DNA of 64,000 nt from Pictodentalium vernedei (GCA_031216915.1 CM062288.1:178276596-178340595); one strand, 5' to 3'; counted from the first letter of the stretch, positions 24,626 to 36,448 are shown. The notes: generated by a model from the sequence alone, not told the origin. Made by a program: numbers and translations.

Positions 24626-25675
24626 TGTTGCAAAATGAGCCCACAGGGGTTAATTAAGCTTGCAAGCTCGGGTAAGAGCTCGAGCTCTTGAAAGTGATAT
24701 GGGGTTTTATTTGAGAACTCAATGCACTCAGGTTTATTTAATTTAACAGTTTATGACTAGATTTGAACATGACAAGAGAATTACATGGAATCGTATATAT
24801 TGGCGACCAGACTACAGGCATACTCTGTGGGTATACGGATGTTGTGTTGACAATATCAGGCATACCTTTGCAAGCCAATATTGTCAACAAGCAGTAACAT
24901 TGTAGGATTTGTTGATAGATGGAACAATAACATTCGGCAGTATTTCCTGGAATGTTGATGTTCGAACTGTCTAACAAATCATAACATTTACCTGGTGAGA
25001 ATCCCCGAGAATCTGGGAATGCTGAGTTGCACAACTGCACCAGTCACCAGGACATTCTCCCGGTTAACTGACACCCGGCAGAATACTATTTGTTAGCCAA
25101 GATTCCATGGACTGTATGCAGACTGATCGACAGTCTGCATGGCAGTAAAAGAGTCCACAAAATGGCAACTGGCACATCAAGGGACTTTCCCTAAATTCCC
25201 CTGAGTTCAGGGAGATTATGCTGATGGTCGTCACGTACCCCATGTATTGCATCAGAAATTTGGTGTATATAAGCACCAATTTCTGATTGCTTAGACAAGT
25301 TGTCTCTGGGCTCCTGGTAACTACGGAACGGTCTACAAGAAGAACCCTGGATGCCGCTACTGCTATTGAGGTATGAACTCTGTTGTTTAATACATTATAT
25401 TTTATGCCAGCCAGAGACGACAGTTAGTCGTAACGTGTGAATACATTTGACTTTTTAAAATAGTAGATAATTTGAAACTGGTCTTCATTGTGCATTACAC
25501 GACAAGTTTGTGAAGTTACTGAACCAAGAATCTGGAGCTTGTGTCTGATATTATCTGGTGAGGAACCACAAAATGCCACGGGTTAGTGGAACCTTACAGA
25601 ACTGCCAGTAAGCTCAACGTTTATAGTCCAAACTTACGATCACAGATTGATAGACTTTTACCTTATTCCGTAACA
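24626..25675 (+). repeat. Retro1 5' LTR
   Basis: Begins TGTTGCAAAATGAGCCC and ends CCTTATTCCGTAACA; the terminal TGTT/AACA is inverted. It matches 62829-63878 along its length with scattered substitutions. U3 contains a TATATAAG box (25266-25273) in a palindrome and a perfect 10-bp-arm inverted repeat at 25116-25140 that is conserved in both LTRs. Confidence 0.9.
25251..25287 (+). promoter_or_regulatory. Retro1 LTR TATA box inside a palindrome
   Basis: ATCAGAAATTTGGTG and CACCAATTTCTGAT flank TATATAAG (25266-25273), so the TATA element occupies the loop of a 14-15-bp inverted repeat. The same arrangement is kept in the 3' LTR (TATA at 63468-63475). This is the probable core promoter; transcription start is expected about 25-30 bp downstream. 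Confidence 0.65.
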
Positions 25676-25690
25676 GACGTATATTTATAT

Positions 25691-25708
25691 TGGTGCCGTG
25701 CATGCAGA
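25691..25708 (+). other. Probable Retro1 primer-binding site
   Basis: TGGTGCCGTGCATGCAG starts 15 bp after the LTR. TGG is the complement of a tRNA CCA end, and the offset is acceptable though longer than usual. The priming tRNA is not identified. Confidence 0.45.
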
Positions 25709-26058
25709 TTTTGCAAAATCAGTGACCATAACCAGTACCCGTAGGCAATGACATACCAGTAGCCAGCGACTTAACTGAGCTCTCCCCAAGAGCTAAAAGT
25801 ACCAATAATCGTAACAGACCGTGCGCAGTGGTGGAAGCAAATACAGTGTTGAAACAAAAACATGCAGTGGTGGAATGAAACAAAAAATAATACGAAAACG
25901 CATTATAGTAGTAGTGCACGATAGAACAAATTGTGTAGTACTCATGAAAAAGTGAAAATTCACGGAAGGAGGAATGTGGTGGAACAACTGTCTACAAACG
26001 GCCAGCAAAAACTGTGAGTGTAACATTTTTGATATTTTCATATATTATCAGCAGAAAA

Positions 26059-27483
26059 ATGGATGAAGTTTCAGTTAGGCAGAGGGCGGAGGCTATTGCA
26101 AGACAGCAACTTCAGGAAATGCAGCAGCAACTGGACGACATTACCTCACGTCACCAGTGGCTGTTGGATGCTGAACGAGCTTCCTTGCAAGAACAAATGC
26201 AAACACATGTATGTGCTTTGCACAAACAAAATGTGAACCAGTCAAAAGCTTTTCATGAACAAACTCAAGTCCTGAATCACCAGATAGTTGAATTACAAAT
26301 CCAGCTTGCTAACATGAAAACGAAGGACAGTGAACGTGAGATTACCAAGCTCAATTTAAGCTAAGCTAACAGTGACACAGCCACTCAGGCTATCACTAAA
26401 ATGCACAAAACCATTTGGACAGTAGCAGAAATGCATCTACAACAGCTCACGCGACACAAACTCAGGCCCTCCAAGCCCATATCCACAGATTTGATGGTAA
26501 CCCAAAGAACTATCGTACGTGGATTAAAAGCTTGAACCTATATTGGACAACTAATAACATTCCGCCGTCACAAAGAACATTCATCGCTGCTCAAACCAGC
26601 GATTACGTAGTGAGTGATTTTATTTTGAGGCAAATTGAACGCAACTCCGAGGTACGGTGGGAAGAGCTCCAGAAGGAACTCAAAGATAGATATTCAGAAA
26701 TAATTGAGAAGAGCATGGTGAGAAGTTATTTGCGTCATATGAAACAAGAAAAAAATGAGACCATAGTACCTTATGGTGAACGATTACTCGATCTAGCCAA
26801 AGACGTGTATGGAAAACAAATTGACAGGGAATCAGAAACAGAAAATGTGTTGGCAGACTATTTTACTGACGGGCTGTGTCAGCCCGACATACAGTTAAAA
26901 TTAATCAGAAAGGAGCCTGAGATGCTTGACAAGGCTATGGCTATGGCCATATTTGAGGTGGGTGTGAAACATAAACATAAAGCCCGGGGAGAAGCAGAGG
27001 GTTTACAAAACTACGAATATCCGAAAAGGGATGACAGTCCGGGAAATGTAGGTGTCCCCATGGAGGTTGACATGATGCGATGGAAAAATCGCGTACATTT
27101 AGCGACAATGGGAAGGCAAAATTATCAAATTCAAAAGCCGTATAGACAGGGTCAACAATATAGGCAAGGTCAGCCGAGATATCAAAATCAACAGTATCAG
27201 AACAAAAAGTTTGTTCAGCAGAGGGCTACTCAATATCCCAGACCCATTTGCTATCTCTGTGGGAGACCAGGGCATTATAAATGTGATTGTGGGGTGAAAA
27301 TTGCGAGACAAGTGAGAACAGTAGAGGTGCAGGCCCCACCCCAACAACAGTAAACGCGTACCAAAGGTGCAGGACAGACTAGATTCAGTCCAGGAGCTTG
27401 TTTTCGTTGTGGCCAGTTAGGGCACTATGCAGCCTCATGCAAGGTTAATTTAAAAGAGCAAAACTCGGTCCTTGTAGGGTAAA
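26059..27483 (+). pseudogene. Retro1 gag: coiled coil, capsid-like region, CCHC knuckles
   Basis: Translation starts at ATG 26059 (26014 is an upstream alternative). The first ~100 residues form a glutamine-rich coiled coil, ending at a TAA (26362-26364). After a frame change the capsid-like part begins about 26412 (..IHRFDGNPKNYRTWIKSLN.. to about 26990) and ends in a Q/R/Y-rich basic tail. The first knuckle is CYLCGRPGHYKCDC (27247-27288). A TAA at 27351-27353 interrupts the frame, which then continues in phase through a second knuckle, CFRCGQLGHYAASC (about 27403-27444), to TAA at 27481-27483. The role is particle structure and RNA packaging. Three breaks make it non-functional. Confidence 0.8.
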
Positions 27484-28790
27484 GGGTCGAGTCTCAATCA
27501 ATACAGTCACCCTGAGGAAATGTCAAAAGTGTAAGGAGATACTAAGACCAGATTCTATTTATTCTGTTCACAACTGCAAAAGGCAGTATTCAAATAATTA
27601 TCCCATTGTCATTTATGATCCATATTCTGTTAAATCCAGTCCTGTGAAACAATCAGAAAATAATGCTCATAGAAATCAAAATTGGAAGAGAACACAATTA
27701 TCAGGAAATAATAGATGTAATGAGTTACATAACTGAGAATATAGTAGAAAAATGGGACAGATACATAATTCAGGGCATGTGAAAAGTTCAAATCCACATG
27801 CTAAAAGTTCACAAACTGTAAAATCTGACAAATTAATGCATCAAAATAAGCAGAAACAGTGAAATAACTGGAAATCAGCATATTAGAAAATCAGAACCTA
27901 GGAACAGGCAACTTATCAAACAGGGACTCAATGTTCAACAAATAGAAACCCCTTCTGTAAAACAAGGAAAATTGGTAAAAGGTGTAATACTGAGGGACAT
28001 AATATTAAAAATTGTAAGGTGAAATTAAGGACTATTCCTTTAACAAATAGACAACAAGACAGTAAGGAAGGAAACAAAACCTAACAGTAAAACAAGGATA
28101 ATTCCAAATCCTGAACCAAATGTTAACCCACAACCAAGTAATAAAATAACAGCTAAACCTGCTCTAGAGTCAATTGCTGGGCCAATTGCTAGAACAAGGA
28201 GGGACCTCACCCCATTTGTAAAGAGAGATCCAATTGAAATTAACCTAGGGACAGACCATGAGTGTGAAAATGTGGAAGAGAGAACCACTATACCCGGTGT
28301 TATAAAGGAATTAAAATGTATGACAGGTGCCCACAATGGGGGCAGGGCACACATTTTACAAAAGATTGTACCCGAATTTTACTGGAAAAACATTTCAGTC
28401 CAATAGAACTTGAAAATATGAAGAAAAATAATTATTATTATGAAAGGTATCCCAAAAATCATCCATTGAACAGGGAAAATCAAAAGCAGAAATTTTCGAG
28501 AATCCAAAACCAGTAACACAGAGAAAACCTCAGGGGAATACCCCTGGAAATCAGAAACAGAAACAGGAAGTAACCATTCAAACCACACTGAAACCAAAAC
28601 AGGAACATTTTCAGCAGAAATCAATACCGAAAGTAGATGGGAAATTAATGGTAAACAGAAAGAGAAACCAAAACTTCAACAAAATTCAGAAATCACTAAA
28701 AATGGAACAGGAAATCAATCAAAACAACTTCCTACTGCAACAGGAAGTTGAAATAAGCACACAAAACAGCCTTCACAAACAATCAATGTT
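27484..28790 (+). pseudogene. Retro1 gag-pol linker with further degraded zinc knuckles
   Basis: A K/Q/N-rich stretch with many stops. It retains three more knuckle-like patterns: CQKCKE..VHNC (about 27518-27574), CNTEGHNIKNC (about 27985-28017) and CPQWGQGTHFTKDC (28325-28366), in which the second cysteine position is tryptophan. This suggests a nucleocapsid region with an unusually large number of knuckles, or a duplication. Lower confidence because of decay. Confidence 0.45.
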
Positions 28791-28799
28791 CATATGGCC

Positions 28800-29125
28800 T
28801 GGCTTCTTTGGATAGTGTCATGATAAACATCAGGAAGCAACGAGTGAGAGCTTTGTTAGATTCAGGAGCTCAAACTTCTTGCATTGGCACAAAATTTTGT
28901 AAAAATTTGAGGCATAGGCTAAAGTTTTTGGGAGATAGAAATACTTTACCTTGAATTGAGGGAGTGACTGGAAATGATGTTAGACCCAGGGGGTCTAGTG
29001 AAACTTTATTTTTCAATAAATGGAATTTCTCAGGTGCATGAATTCTTAGTCTTAGATGAACTTACTCGAAGTGTATTACTTGGTTTAGATTGGATCAGTG
29101 ATAATGGAGTAAACATTTACTTTGT
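28800..29125 (+). pseudogene. Retro1 aspartic protease (retropepsin)
   Basis: ..VRALLDSGAQTSCIG.. (DSG catalytic motif at about 28859) and, about 80 codons on, ..SVLLGLDWIS.., the conserved hydrophobic-G-D flap-closing motif. A stop and frame change lie between them. In this family the enzyme matures Gag and Pol. Confidence 0.75.
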
Positions 29126-31330
29126 GAACTTAGAAAATTAAAATTACAGGGACAGCTTATACTGATAGTGAAAGACCTACATGTTAGTTGTTTGACTCGA
29201 TTGGTGCATCAAATCGAACTGAAACCTCAAACCACTTGTGTCTGTACAGCAAAGGTCATAGGGGCCCGGTCAACTTTTGACTCTGATTATTTAGAACATC
29301 ATGGTTTAAAACAAGGTTACATAGCTGAACAACCTGGTTTACTTGTTAGTAATAGTGTAGTGAGTAACAATGAAGGACATATTCCTGTAATGTTAGTGAA
29401 TAGCACTACCAAACATTATACTTTAAAGAGGGGCTGTATTGTGGGAAAAGTAGAACCTCTAGTACAGGATAAAAACTTAGTAGAAATGGAAAAAGTTTTG
29501 AGAAAATTAAATTCAGATGGGCCAAAACAAGAGAATGAACTTGATGAAAAAGATATTAAGGTACCAGCTGATAAAAGGGACATAACTGTAAAATTAATTA
29601 ATGAGAATAGAGATTATTTGCTCAAAGTGATAAGGACTTAACCCAAACAGACACAGTCACCATGAAGATTGATACAGGTGATGCCAAGCCAATTAAAAGT
29701 AGACCATATCGGGTACCACTTACAAGAGAGTGGTGCAGAGAGTGGTGGCCGAGTGGATAAGTGCACTGGTCTCTCATGCCAGAGGTCCCGGGATCGATCC
29801 CCGGTCAGGGAAAGTTCTCGAGGTGTCTGAACACTCTCTGTCAGCATCAATTGTGGGGTTGATGCTGCCACAGTGTACCATCCCATTGGGTGGGGACGTA
29901 AAATGGTTGTCCTCTGTGCGGAGAGAGACAAACCCCATGCAGGCTAAAGATCCCTTTGTAGTATTCGAGAAGAGCTAGGCCACGAAGTTGCCGCTATGAA
30001 GGTCATCCCACACACCTGCGCCATTGGGCCAAGGAGAGGTGTTAATATAAGTTGCATAACTTGTTCGCCAATCCTTGTAAAACAAATAAGATTAAATAAA
30101 AAAGTACCACTTACAAAAAGAAAAATTATGGATGATGCAATCCAAGAGATGCTTGATATTGGCATAATCCGTCGCTCAAACAGTGCTTGGAGCTTCCCTT
30201 GCCTCTTAGTGGACAAAAAAGATGGCTCAAAGCGTTTTTGCATGGATTTCTGCTGGCTTAATCAAGTGACCAAGCCCACATGTTGGCCACTCCCTCTGAT
30301 TGATGATATTTTTACCCTACTTAATGGTTGTAAATACTTTACGACACTTGACATGAAGTCTGGTTAGTGGCAAGTCAAGATGAGCGAAGCTGATAGACCT
30401 AAGACTGCATTCACGTGTCACAAAGGGTTATATGAGTTCAATGGCATGGCCTTTGGATTGGTCAATGCACCTTCCGAGTTTCAACAGCTGATGACCATAG
30501 TCCTGCAAGGACTAGAGGACTTTTCACTTGCATATTTAAACGACATTTTGATTTTTAGTCAAGATGAAAAGTCAAATATTGAACATATTCAGTAAGCATT
30601 CAAATGACTGAGACAACACCAGTTAAAACTAAAGGCTAAAAAGTGTTCATTCTTCCAAAGTGAAACAGCTTATCTTGGCTTCATCATAAGTGAAGATGGT
30701 ATCAAACCTGAACCCACAAAGGTCAGGGTCATAAGAAACTTAGTACCTCCAAAGACTGACCGAAGTTAGAAGTTTCATGGGGATGGTTTCTTACTATAGA
30801 AGATTCATACCAAACTTTAGCGAGATAGCACAGCCATTGATAGGACTGACTAAAAAACATGCTAGAGTTCATTGGAAGGAAGCCCGTCAAAAATCTTTTG
30901 AATACCTGAAGGAGAGCTTGACACAAGTAGCACATCTTTCATATCCAAACCCATGAAAACCTTACGTCTTATATACGGACGCCTCTCATTTGTGTGTGGG
31001 AGCAGTGTTAACTCAACCTTGTGAGGGTGAGGAAGGTTAAATTCCAGGTGTACCAGATGAGAAACCAATTGTATTTTTGCCACATAAATTAGGTGACACA
31101 CAACAGAAGTGGTCAACCTTTGAAAAAGAAGCTTTTGCCATACCTTTTGCATCGGATAATTATTTGCTTGGAGCCAAGTTTGTTATTAAAACAGACCATG
31201 CTCCATTACAATACATGTTGAAACGACCCCCCCCCCCCCCCCCCCAAAAAAAAAAAGAAAAGTTCAAAGGTGGTCGTTAAAAATAGCCAGTTATAATTGC
31301 AAAATTGAATATTTACCTGGAAAACAAAAC
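29126..31330 (+). pseudogene. Retro1 reverse transcriptase and RNase H, split by a SINE
   Basis: A linker (29168-29641) leads to the RT N-terminus (..SRPYRVPLT.., about 29700). The frame is cut by a SINE (29726-30103) and resumes with ..DAIQEMLDIGIIRRSNSAWS.., ..KRFCMDF.., ..FTTLDMKSG.. then stop, ..KTAFTCHKGLYEFNGMAFGL.. and YLND (about 30533-30544) at the place of the catalytic YxDD, so one active-site Asp is changed. RNase H: ..YTDASHLCVGAVL.. (about 30974) and ..KTDHAPLQYML.., interrupted by a C19/A11 tract at 31227-31256. At least six stops or shifts. DNA-synthesis module of a Ty3-class pol. Confidence 0.85.
29726..30103 (+). mobile_element. tRNA-derived SINE inserted in Retro1 RT
   Basis: Flanked by a perfect 13-bp target duplication, GTACCACTTACAA (29713-29725 and 30104-30116). 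The head has a pol III A box (TGGCCGAGTGG, 29746-29756) and B box (GGATCGATCCC, from 29791) in a tRNA-like spacing. A ~200-bp body (..GGGGACGTAAAATGGTTGTCC..AAAGATCCCTTTG..) and an A-rich tail follow. tRNA species not fixed; the body resembles known metazoan/bivalve SINE cores. Confidence 0.9.
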
Positions 31331-32685
31331 ACCTGTGCTAACTTGTTGTCAAGATTACCTGAAGGAATTGCAAATGCAGATCCAGATTACCAGATGGATC
31401 AAGTAGAAACTGAGAAAACATTAAGGGTAGGAGTGATAAACAGTGATAGAATTAACCCTGAACAATATGCACATGTCACAATTGAACAACAAGGTTCCCC
31501 TATGGAACCTGAAGAAATAAATTATAAAGATTTAGACCTGAAAGTGGAGCAAGCAAACGATGCTAGACTAATGGAAGTACAGAAGAAATATTTAAGTAAT
31601 AATACACCAGCTAACATAAGTAGTCGGTACTTACTGATAAGGGGAATACTATACTACATCAGTGCTACTGATGATAACCCCCAGGGTGAGGTTGTACATA
31701 CCTGAGCACTTACAGAGCGACGTACTCTGACAATACCATAACGACTTAGGACACTTAGGAATAGACAAGGTGTACTGGAATATTAGTAGGAAATATCATT
31801 GGCCTGATTTATACAAAAACATTTATCAGGATGTAGAAAAATGTCTTACGTGTGGGGCAAGAAACACTGAAAAGGTTACTTTACCTATGCAAGAAGCAGA
31901 TAGACCAGCTTATCCCTTTGCTAAGATTGCTCTGGATATGAGTGGACCTTTTCCAACTACTTTATCTGGAAATGAGTACATAGTTACTTTCATTAATCTA
32001 TATTCTGGATGGCCTGAAGCGTTTCCAGTACATGATAAATGAGCAGAAACAGTTGCAAATTTGTTAATTTTCCCAAGATTTGGATGTCCACTCGAACTAT
32101 TAACTGACAATGGTTCAGAGAACTGTAATGAGATCATGAGATATTTGACTGAACAATTAAAGATTCATCATGTGAAAATTTCTTATTACCACCCTCAGTC
32201 AAATGGTAAGGTGGAACGGTTCCACTGATCGTTAAATGATATTTTAGCTAAGATGTCTCACAAGGAAATAGAAACGTGGGATTTATTTTTGAATCAATGA
32301 CTGGCAGCTATCAGATTTAATGGAAGTGAGTCCTCTGGATTCTCGCCCTATTATCTGTTATATGCCAGAGATGTGGTTCTTCCATTAGACACAGTGTCAA
32401 AACCCAGACCAAAGTATGTGGGAGAAGAAGCCCACAAAATAGCTTTACAAGAACAACATAAAGCATTTGTGAGACAACAAATGACTCAACAAAAGGGAGT
32501 AGAAAAACAGAAACGTCTCAGAGACGTAAAAGCAAAACAAATTACATTCAGTGTGGGGGATCCCGTGACGTACAGAGACGGAAGACAAAAGGGAAAATTA
32601 GAACAGAAATTGGAATACCCATTTCGAGTGATGGAAAAAACTGGACCTGCAAGCTACAGGATCAGAGATCAAATGACGGGTAGAC
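31331..32685 (+). pseudogene. Retro1 integrase (first part, up to the hAT MITE)
   Basis: HHCC zinc region near 31740-31860 (..HNDLGHLGIDKVYW.., ..CLTCGARN..). Core with D in ..IALDMSGPFPT.. (about 31935), D in ..LLTDNGSEN.. (about 32105) and E in ..NGKVERFH.. (about 32210), i.e. an intact D,D-E set by position but with stops at 32041, 32227 and 32299. The C-terminal part (32373-32685) has the GPY/F-like ..YPFRVMEKTGPASYRI... The frame is then cut by a transposon at 32686. Catalyses strand transfer into the host genome in active relatives. Confidence 0.85.
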
Positions 32686-33838
32686 TAGGGCCCTGCGAAG
32701 CTTCGAGTATTCGATTCAATGTCGACATCGCTTTGGTATTCGTATATCGATCTCGAATAGTTTGCCGATTCGTTAGTCAAACGAAGCTTCGAGGAAAATG
32801 AATCAGTGTTCGACAATGTCGACATCAGTTGTCATAAGGAGCGAACTCTTCTAGTTTTAATGTTTCTATCAGGAAAATTCCTTGCAAAATTCTGTCGTTT
32901 CACTTTCAGTTTCAGATTCCCAGAAAACCACACATCGCAAATTCGCTATTTATAGATTTCCAGGAATTCGTGTGAGAGTTATTCGCGGAATCCCGTTTGC
33001 TCAGCGGCTCTGTCCAAGTTGTAACATGTTCACGCTCATCTATACAACCGAAATATCCAGCTATGGGCCTAAGGCCTGCTCCCAGTCCCGGAATCTTCTA
33101 ACACAATAATGGAGACATGTCGCCTGGAGCGCTCCCATTATTAAGTTAGAAAACTGTGGGAGGAAAACCTCTGTAGTTTCTTTGCATTGTTCGGAGTTGG
33201 TACTTGGAAGTTGGAATGAAGTAAAAGCAATTTGTGTGAATGAGCACTGCGTCACTATTCGAGTTAACTAATGCAGAAACTAACACAGTTTAACGCCTTT
33301 GCTGCTTTTGATGTATACTGTGTTATTGAGTTGAGAACGGACCGAAATCTACAAGACCCAAATTCTGATAATACAAAAACAACCAAACATAACAATAATG
33401 TATTTAGGCATGCTAACATACCTGAAGTTAGCGGCTGTAGCTGACTTCAACCCATGGGAATTAATGTGCCACTTGTATTACATTTGTGCTTTTAAGTCTC
33501 ATGTTTCAATTTAGTGGTTTGTCTTAAATGTCTCTGGGCAGTAACACCTTAATTTGTCCATATTTATGTCTTGAATTTATTGTCGGGCCAAGTGAACAGC
33601 TGGATGGCCATTCAACGAGAAAGAAAATTAAAACAACGCCAAGTTGTCAACTTGTCAAGTTATGTCAACGATCTCTTCTCGCAGTGCTTTCCGGACATTT
33701 CTGCACAAGATAATGCCAGTTATAATTATTTCTCGAGTTTATCCCGATTCGATTCGAGATTCGATTCGATGTCGACATCAGTCCCGATTCGATTCGAGAT
33801 TCGATTCGAACATAAATTTCCCGATTCGCAGGGCCCTA
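32686..33838. mobile_element. hAT MITE (TAGGGCCCTGCGAA ends) in Retro1 pol
   Basis: The ends TAGGGCCCTGCGAA and TTCGCAGGGCCCTA are perfect inverted repeats flanked by an 8-bp duplication GGGTAGAC (32678-32685 and 33839-33846). Subterminal regions are full of ATTCGA/TCGAAT and GTCGACATC motifs in both orientations. No transposase coding. The hAT remnant ending at 40187 has the same terminus and is the likely relative that supplied transposase. Confidence 0.95.
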
Positions 33839-33846
33839 GGGTAGAC

Positions 33847-34260
33847 TCATTAAATGTCATGGGGAAAATTTAAGCTTGGCCCCTCAAGAGTGGGAAATGC
33901 CTGACCCAGTGAGAGCGAAATGCCGTTTACGATATGTAGCACCCCAAGCAGATAAAGAAAGTAGTAGCAGTGGTGACAATGAGGAGCCTATGCCTATGGC
34001 TCCTTTAATCAGAAATAAATGACAAATCAGAAATAACTCATCTTCCAAGGAAGAAGGTATACCCATGGAAGAATTGTGTCATAGATTACGATGATACCGA
34101 GAGCAGAAAAAAGCTGCTCAAGCATCTACATTGGCACAAGAACCGATGGAAGTGGAAATGTTCCGAGTAGAGTCACAAGCAGAAAACTCTAACTCTGAGT
34201 CAGAGTGTTTCTATGAATGCAGTATAAACCAAAGAAATAAAGATAAAATTCAAGCAACAA
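33847..34260 (+). pseudogene. Retro1 pol C-terminal tail, after the MITE
   Basis: The frame resumes after the hAT MITE with acidic, serine-rich tail sequence (..AQEPMEVEMFRVESQ.., ..NSNSESECFYEC..) and several stops. It reaches into the left edge of the next hAT insertion; the exact junction (about 34.25-34.33 kb) is unresolved because that hAT has lost its left end. Confidence 0.55.
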
Positions 34261-34329
34261 ACGTACAGCCTGCTGTACGACCGTCTAATGGTCACATGCT
34301 ACAGCATCTACCAGTGAAGCCGCGCAGTG

Positions 34330-35970
34330 CAGTAAACGCCAGACAAGTTTGGCAGCATTCACAAGGAGAACATTACACTCTGACCTTAAGCGGAAATACG
34401 ATGCTGCAGTATTGAGTTTTGTGGTTGCGGATGGGAGACCATTTGAAGCAGCAGCTGGTCGCGGACTGAAGCATTTGTGCGCAGTCTTGACTGACAACTC
34501 CTACATCCCACCTCACCCGACCACCCTTTTGCGAAATCTGGGCGATATGAGATAGAAAAGCAAAGCCAAGCTGTGTCAGTTAATCAAAGATCAGGCAGGA
34601 AATGGCTGGATTTCAATAACTTTTGATCATTGGAAGGCAGACAACGGTTCGAATTTTCTCGTCCTTACAATACATTTCATCGATCGTGAATGGCATTTAT
34701 CCTCTCGATGTTTGTCAGTGACGAGTCTCGAGGACACTGACGCTGACCATACTGCATTTGCCACAGAGGCCATAGTGCGCGATCAACTGGAAAAGTATGG
34801 AATAGCACTTCACCAAATATTTTTCTCCACTATGGACACAACCAATACTATGCCCTGTACCACTCGTGGATTGGGTATATACTGGCATGGGTGTGCGGCA
34901 CACAAGTTGCAATTATGCATTAATTCCTCGCTCACTGTCCAACCGTTGGTCAAAAACCTTATAAATGATGTTCACAGAATTGCCTCCTTTTTCCACTCAT
35001 CAACTACAGGACTACATGCCTTAAACAAACATCAAGTGGACATGGGACTTCCAGAATCGGACCCCCCAATGGACGTTACGATCTGATTCAATAGCACATG
35101 CATGCTCCTGAACTGGACAGAGGTCGACAATGGCCCTATTGCCTGTGCACTTGTCAAGTGCCAAGAGAAGAAGCAATGCACTAATCCACCACCGGCACCC
35201 CTCTGCATGCAACTCTGTTCTACCAGAGAATCGATTTTGCCTCTTCTTAAGCCATTGTCTGAAGCAACCACTGTCCTGAGTGCCGATAGTGTAATAAATG
35301 TATCAATGGTCAGGCGGTGCATCATGACATGAATACAGCTCGTGGTGCAAAGTCGTTCCGCGACAGCCTGATCACTCAGTTGGAAGACAGATTTGACTTA
35401 AGCCAGGTTTACCTCCTCACGGCAACTTATCTGGACCCACGCTTCAAGACAATCATTAAAGATGACGATGAGCTAAAAACCATGGAGTCTTATATTCAGA
35501 TACTTCAGCAGTATCACGTTGAGCATGTAGAGCCCACCAAAACACAAGACGTCCACACTGAAACAGATGTTCCATGTCAACAAACGGTTCCAAATAAATC
35601 AAGCCAGCCAAAGTCTAAAAGTCTATTAGATGATATGTTCGATGAGATTTCCAGTGAAGAAATGCAACCGTAAAATCTGAGTGTAAATGACAAGGTTAAA
35701 GCAGAAATGAGTCAATATTCTGCTCTTCCTATTAGCGATAGAAGTACAGACCCACTTAGATTCTGGCAAGAACAGGAAGCCCGTTTGCCATGTCTACGTT
35801 CTGCAGCGAAGGATATTCTTTCAATACAGGCTACCAACTGTGCATCAGAAAGTGCCAATTCTGTAGGTTCGTCTGTACTGACTGATCAACGTCATGGCTT
35901 GAGCAACCACAATGTCGCCACGCTATGGGCGAGGAAAAACAGTGACCTGCTTGGCTTGAAATTCGCGTGA
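34330..35970 (+). pseudogene. hAT (ZBED-type) transposase, multiply interrupted
   Basis: In order: ..LAAFTRRTLHSDLKRKYDAA.. (N-terminal helical region, about 34345); ..SITFDHWKADNGSNFLVL.. (catalytic-core D in the usual 'T-D-W' position, about 34617); ..HTAFATEAIVRDQLEKYGI.. (about 34745); ..CAAHKLQLCI.. (C-AH-L-L motif, about 34895); ..ATYLDPRFKTI.. (35426); and the C-terminal dimerisation/insertion motif ..DPLRFWQEQEARLPCLRSAA.. with ..SESANS.. (35747-35870). Stops at 34553 and 35084 and frame changes show an inactive copy. The BED finger is not recognisable. Cuts and joins DNA at hAT ends in active relatives. Confidence 0.85.
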
Positions 35971-36093
35971 TGGTGATCGGACACTGATGGCCAAAATAAC
36001 TCAATAAAAATACGAATACCGGCCACTGAGTTGATACGATATTATATTACGATACTCACTCGCTGCACGGCTGCTGCGGCTGCATGTCATGTG

Positions 36094-36184
36094 ATTAAAC
36101 ATCCGTATTGTTGAGATAGAAATAATACTGAACATGACAGTCATGTTCAGTATTATTTCTATCTCAACAATACAAATGTTTAAT
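36094..36184. repeat. 91-bp near-perfect palindrome, copy 1
   Basis: Arms of about 45 bp around GAACATGACAGTCATGTTC. It starts ATTAAACATCCGTATTG and ends CAATACAAATGTTTAAT. A second copy lies at 36357-36448, within a ~260-bp duplicated unit (each preceded by GCTGCATGTCATGTG). Confidence 0.9.
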
Positions 36185-36356
36185 CATTTCCATTAAACAA
36201 TTCGACAATTAAGTTACATAACTTACCTTGACAGTTCATCAGTTGGATGCAATTTCAGTTTCTTTACATCTGAACCATGAAAATGGCATAATTCGATTTC
36301 AATATAAATCATTTGTCTTTTTATGGCTGCATGGCTGCTGCAGCTGCATGTCATGT

Positions 36357-36448
36357 GATTAAACTTCCGTATTGTTGAGATAGAAATAATACTGAACATG
36401 ACAGTCATGTTCAGTAGTATTTCTATCTCAACAATACGGATGTTTAAT
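36357..36448. repeat. 92-bp near-perfect palindrome, copy 2
   Basis: Same palindrome as 36094-36184 with a few substitutions. Such long palindromes behave as mini fold-back transposons or are by-products of hairpin-mediated duplication. Confidence 0.9.
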
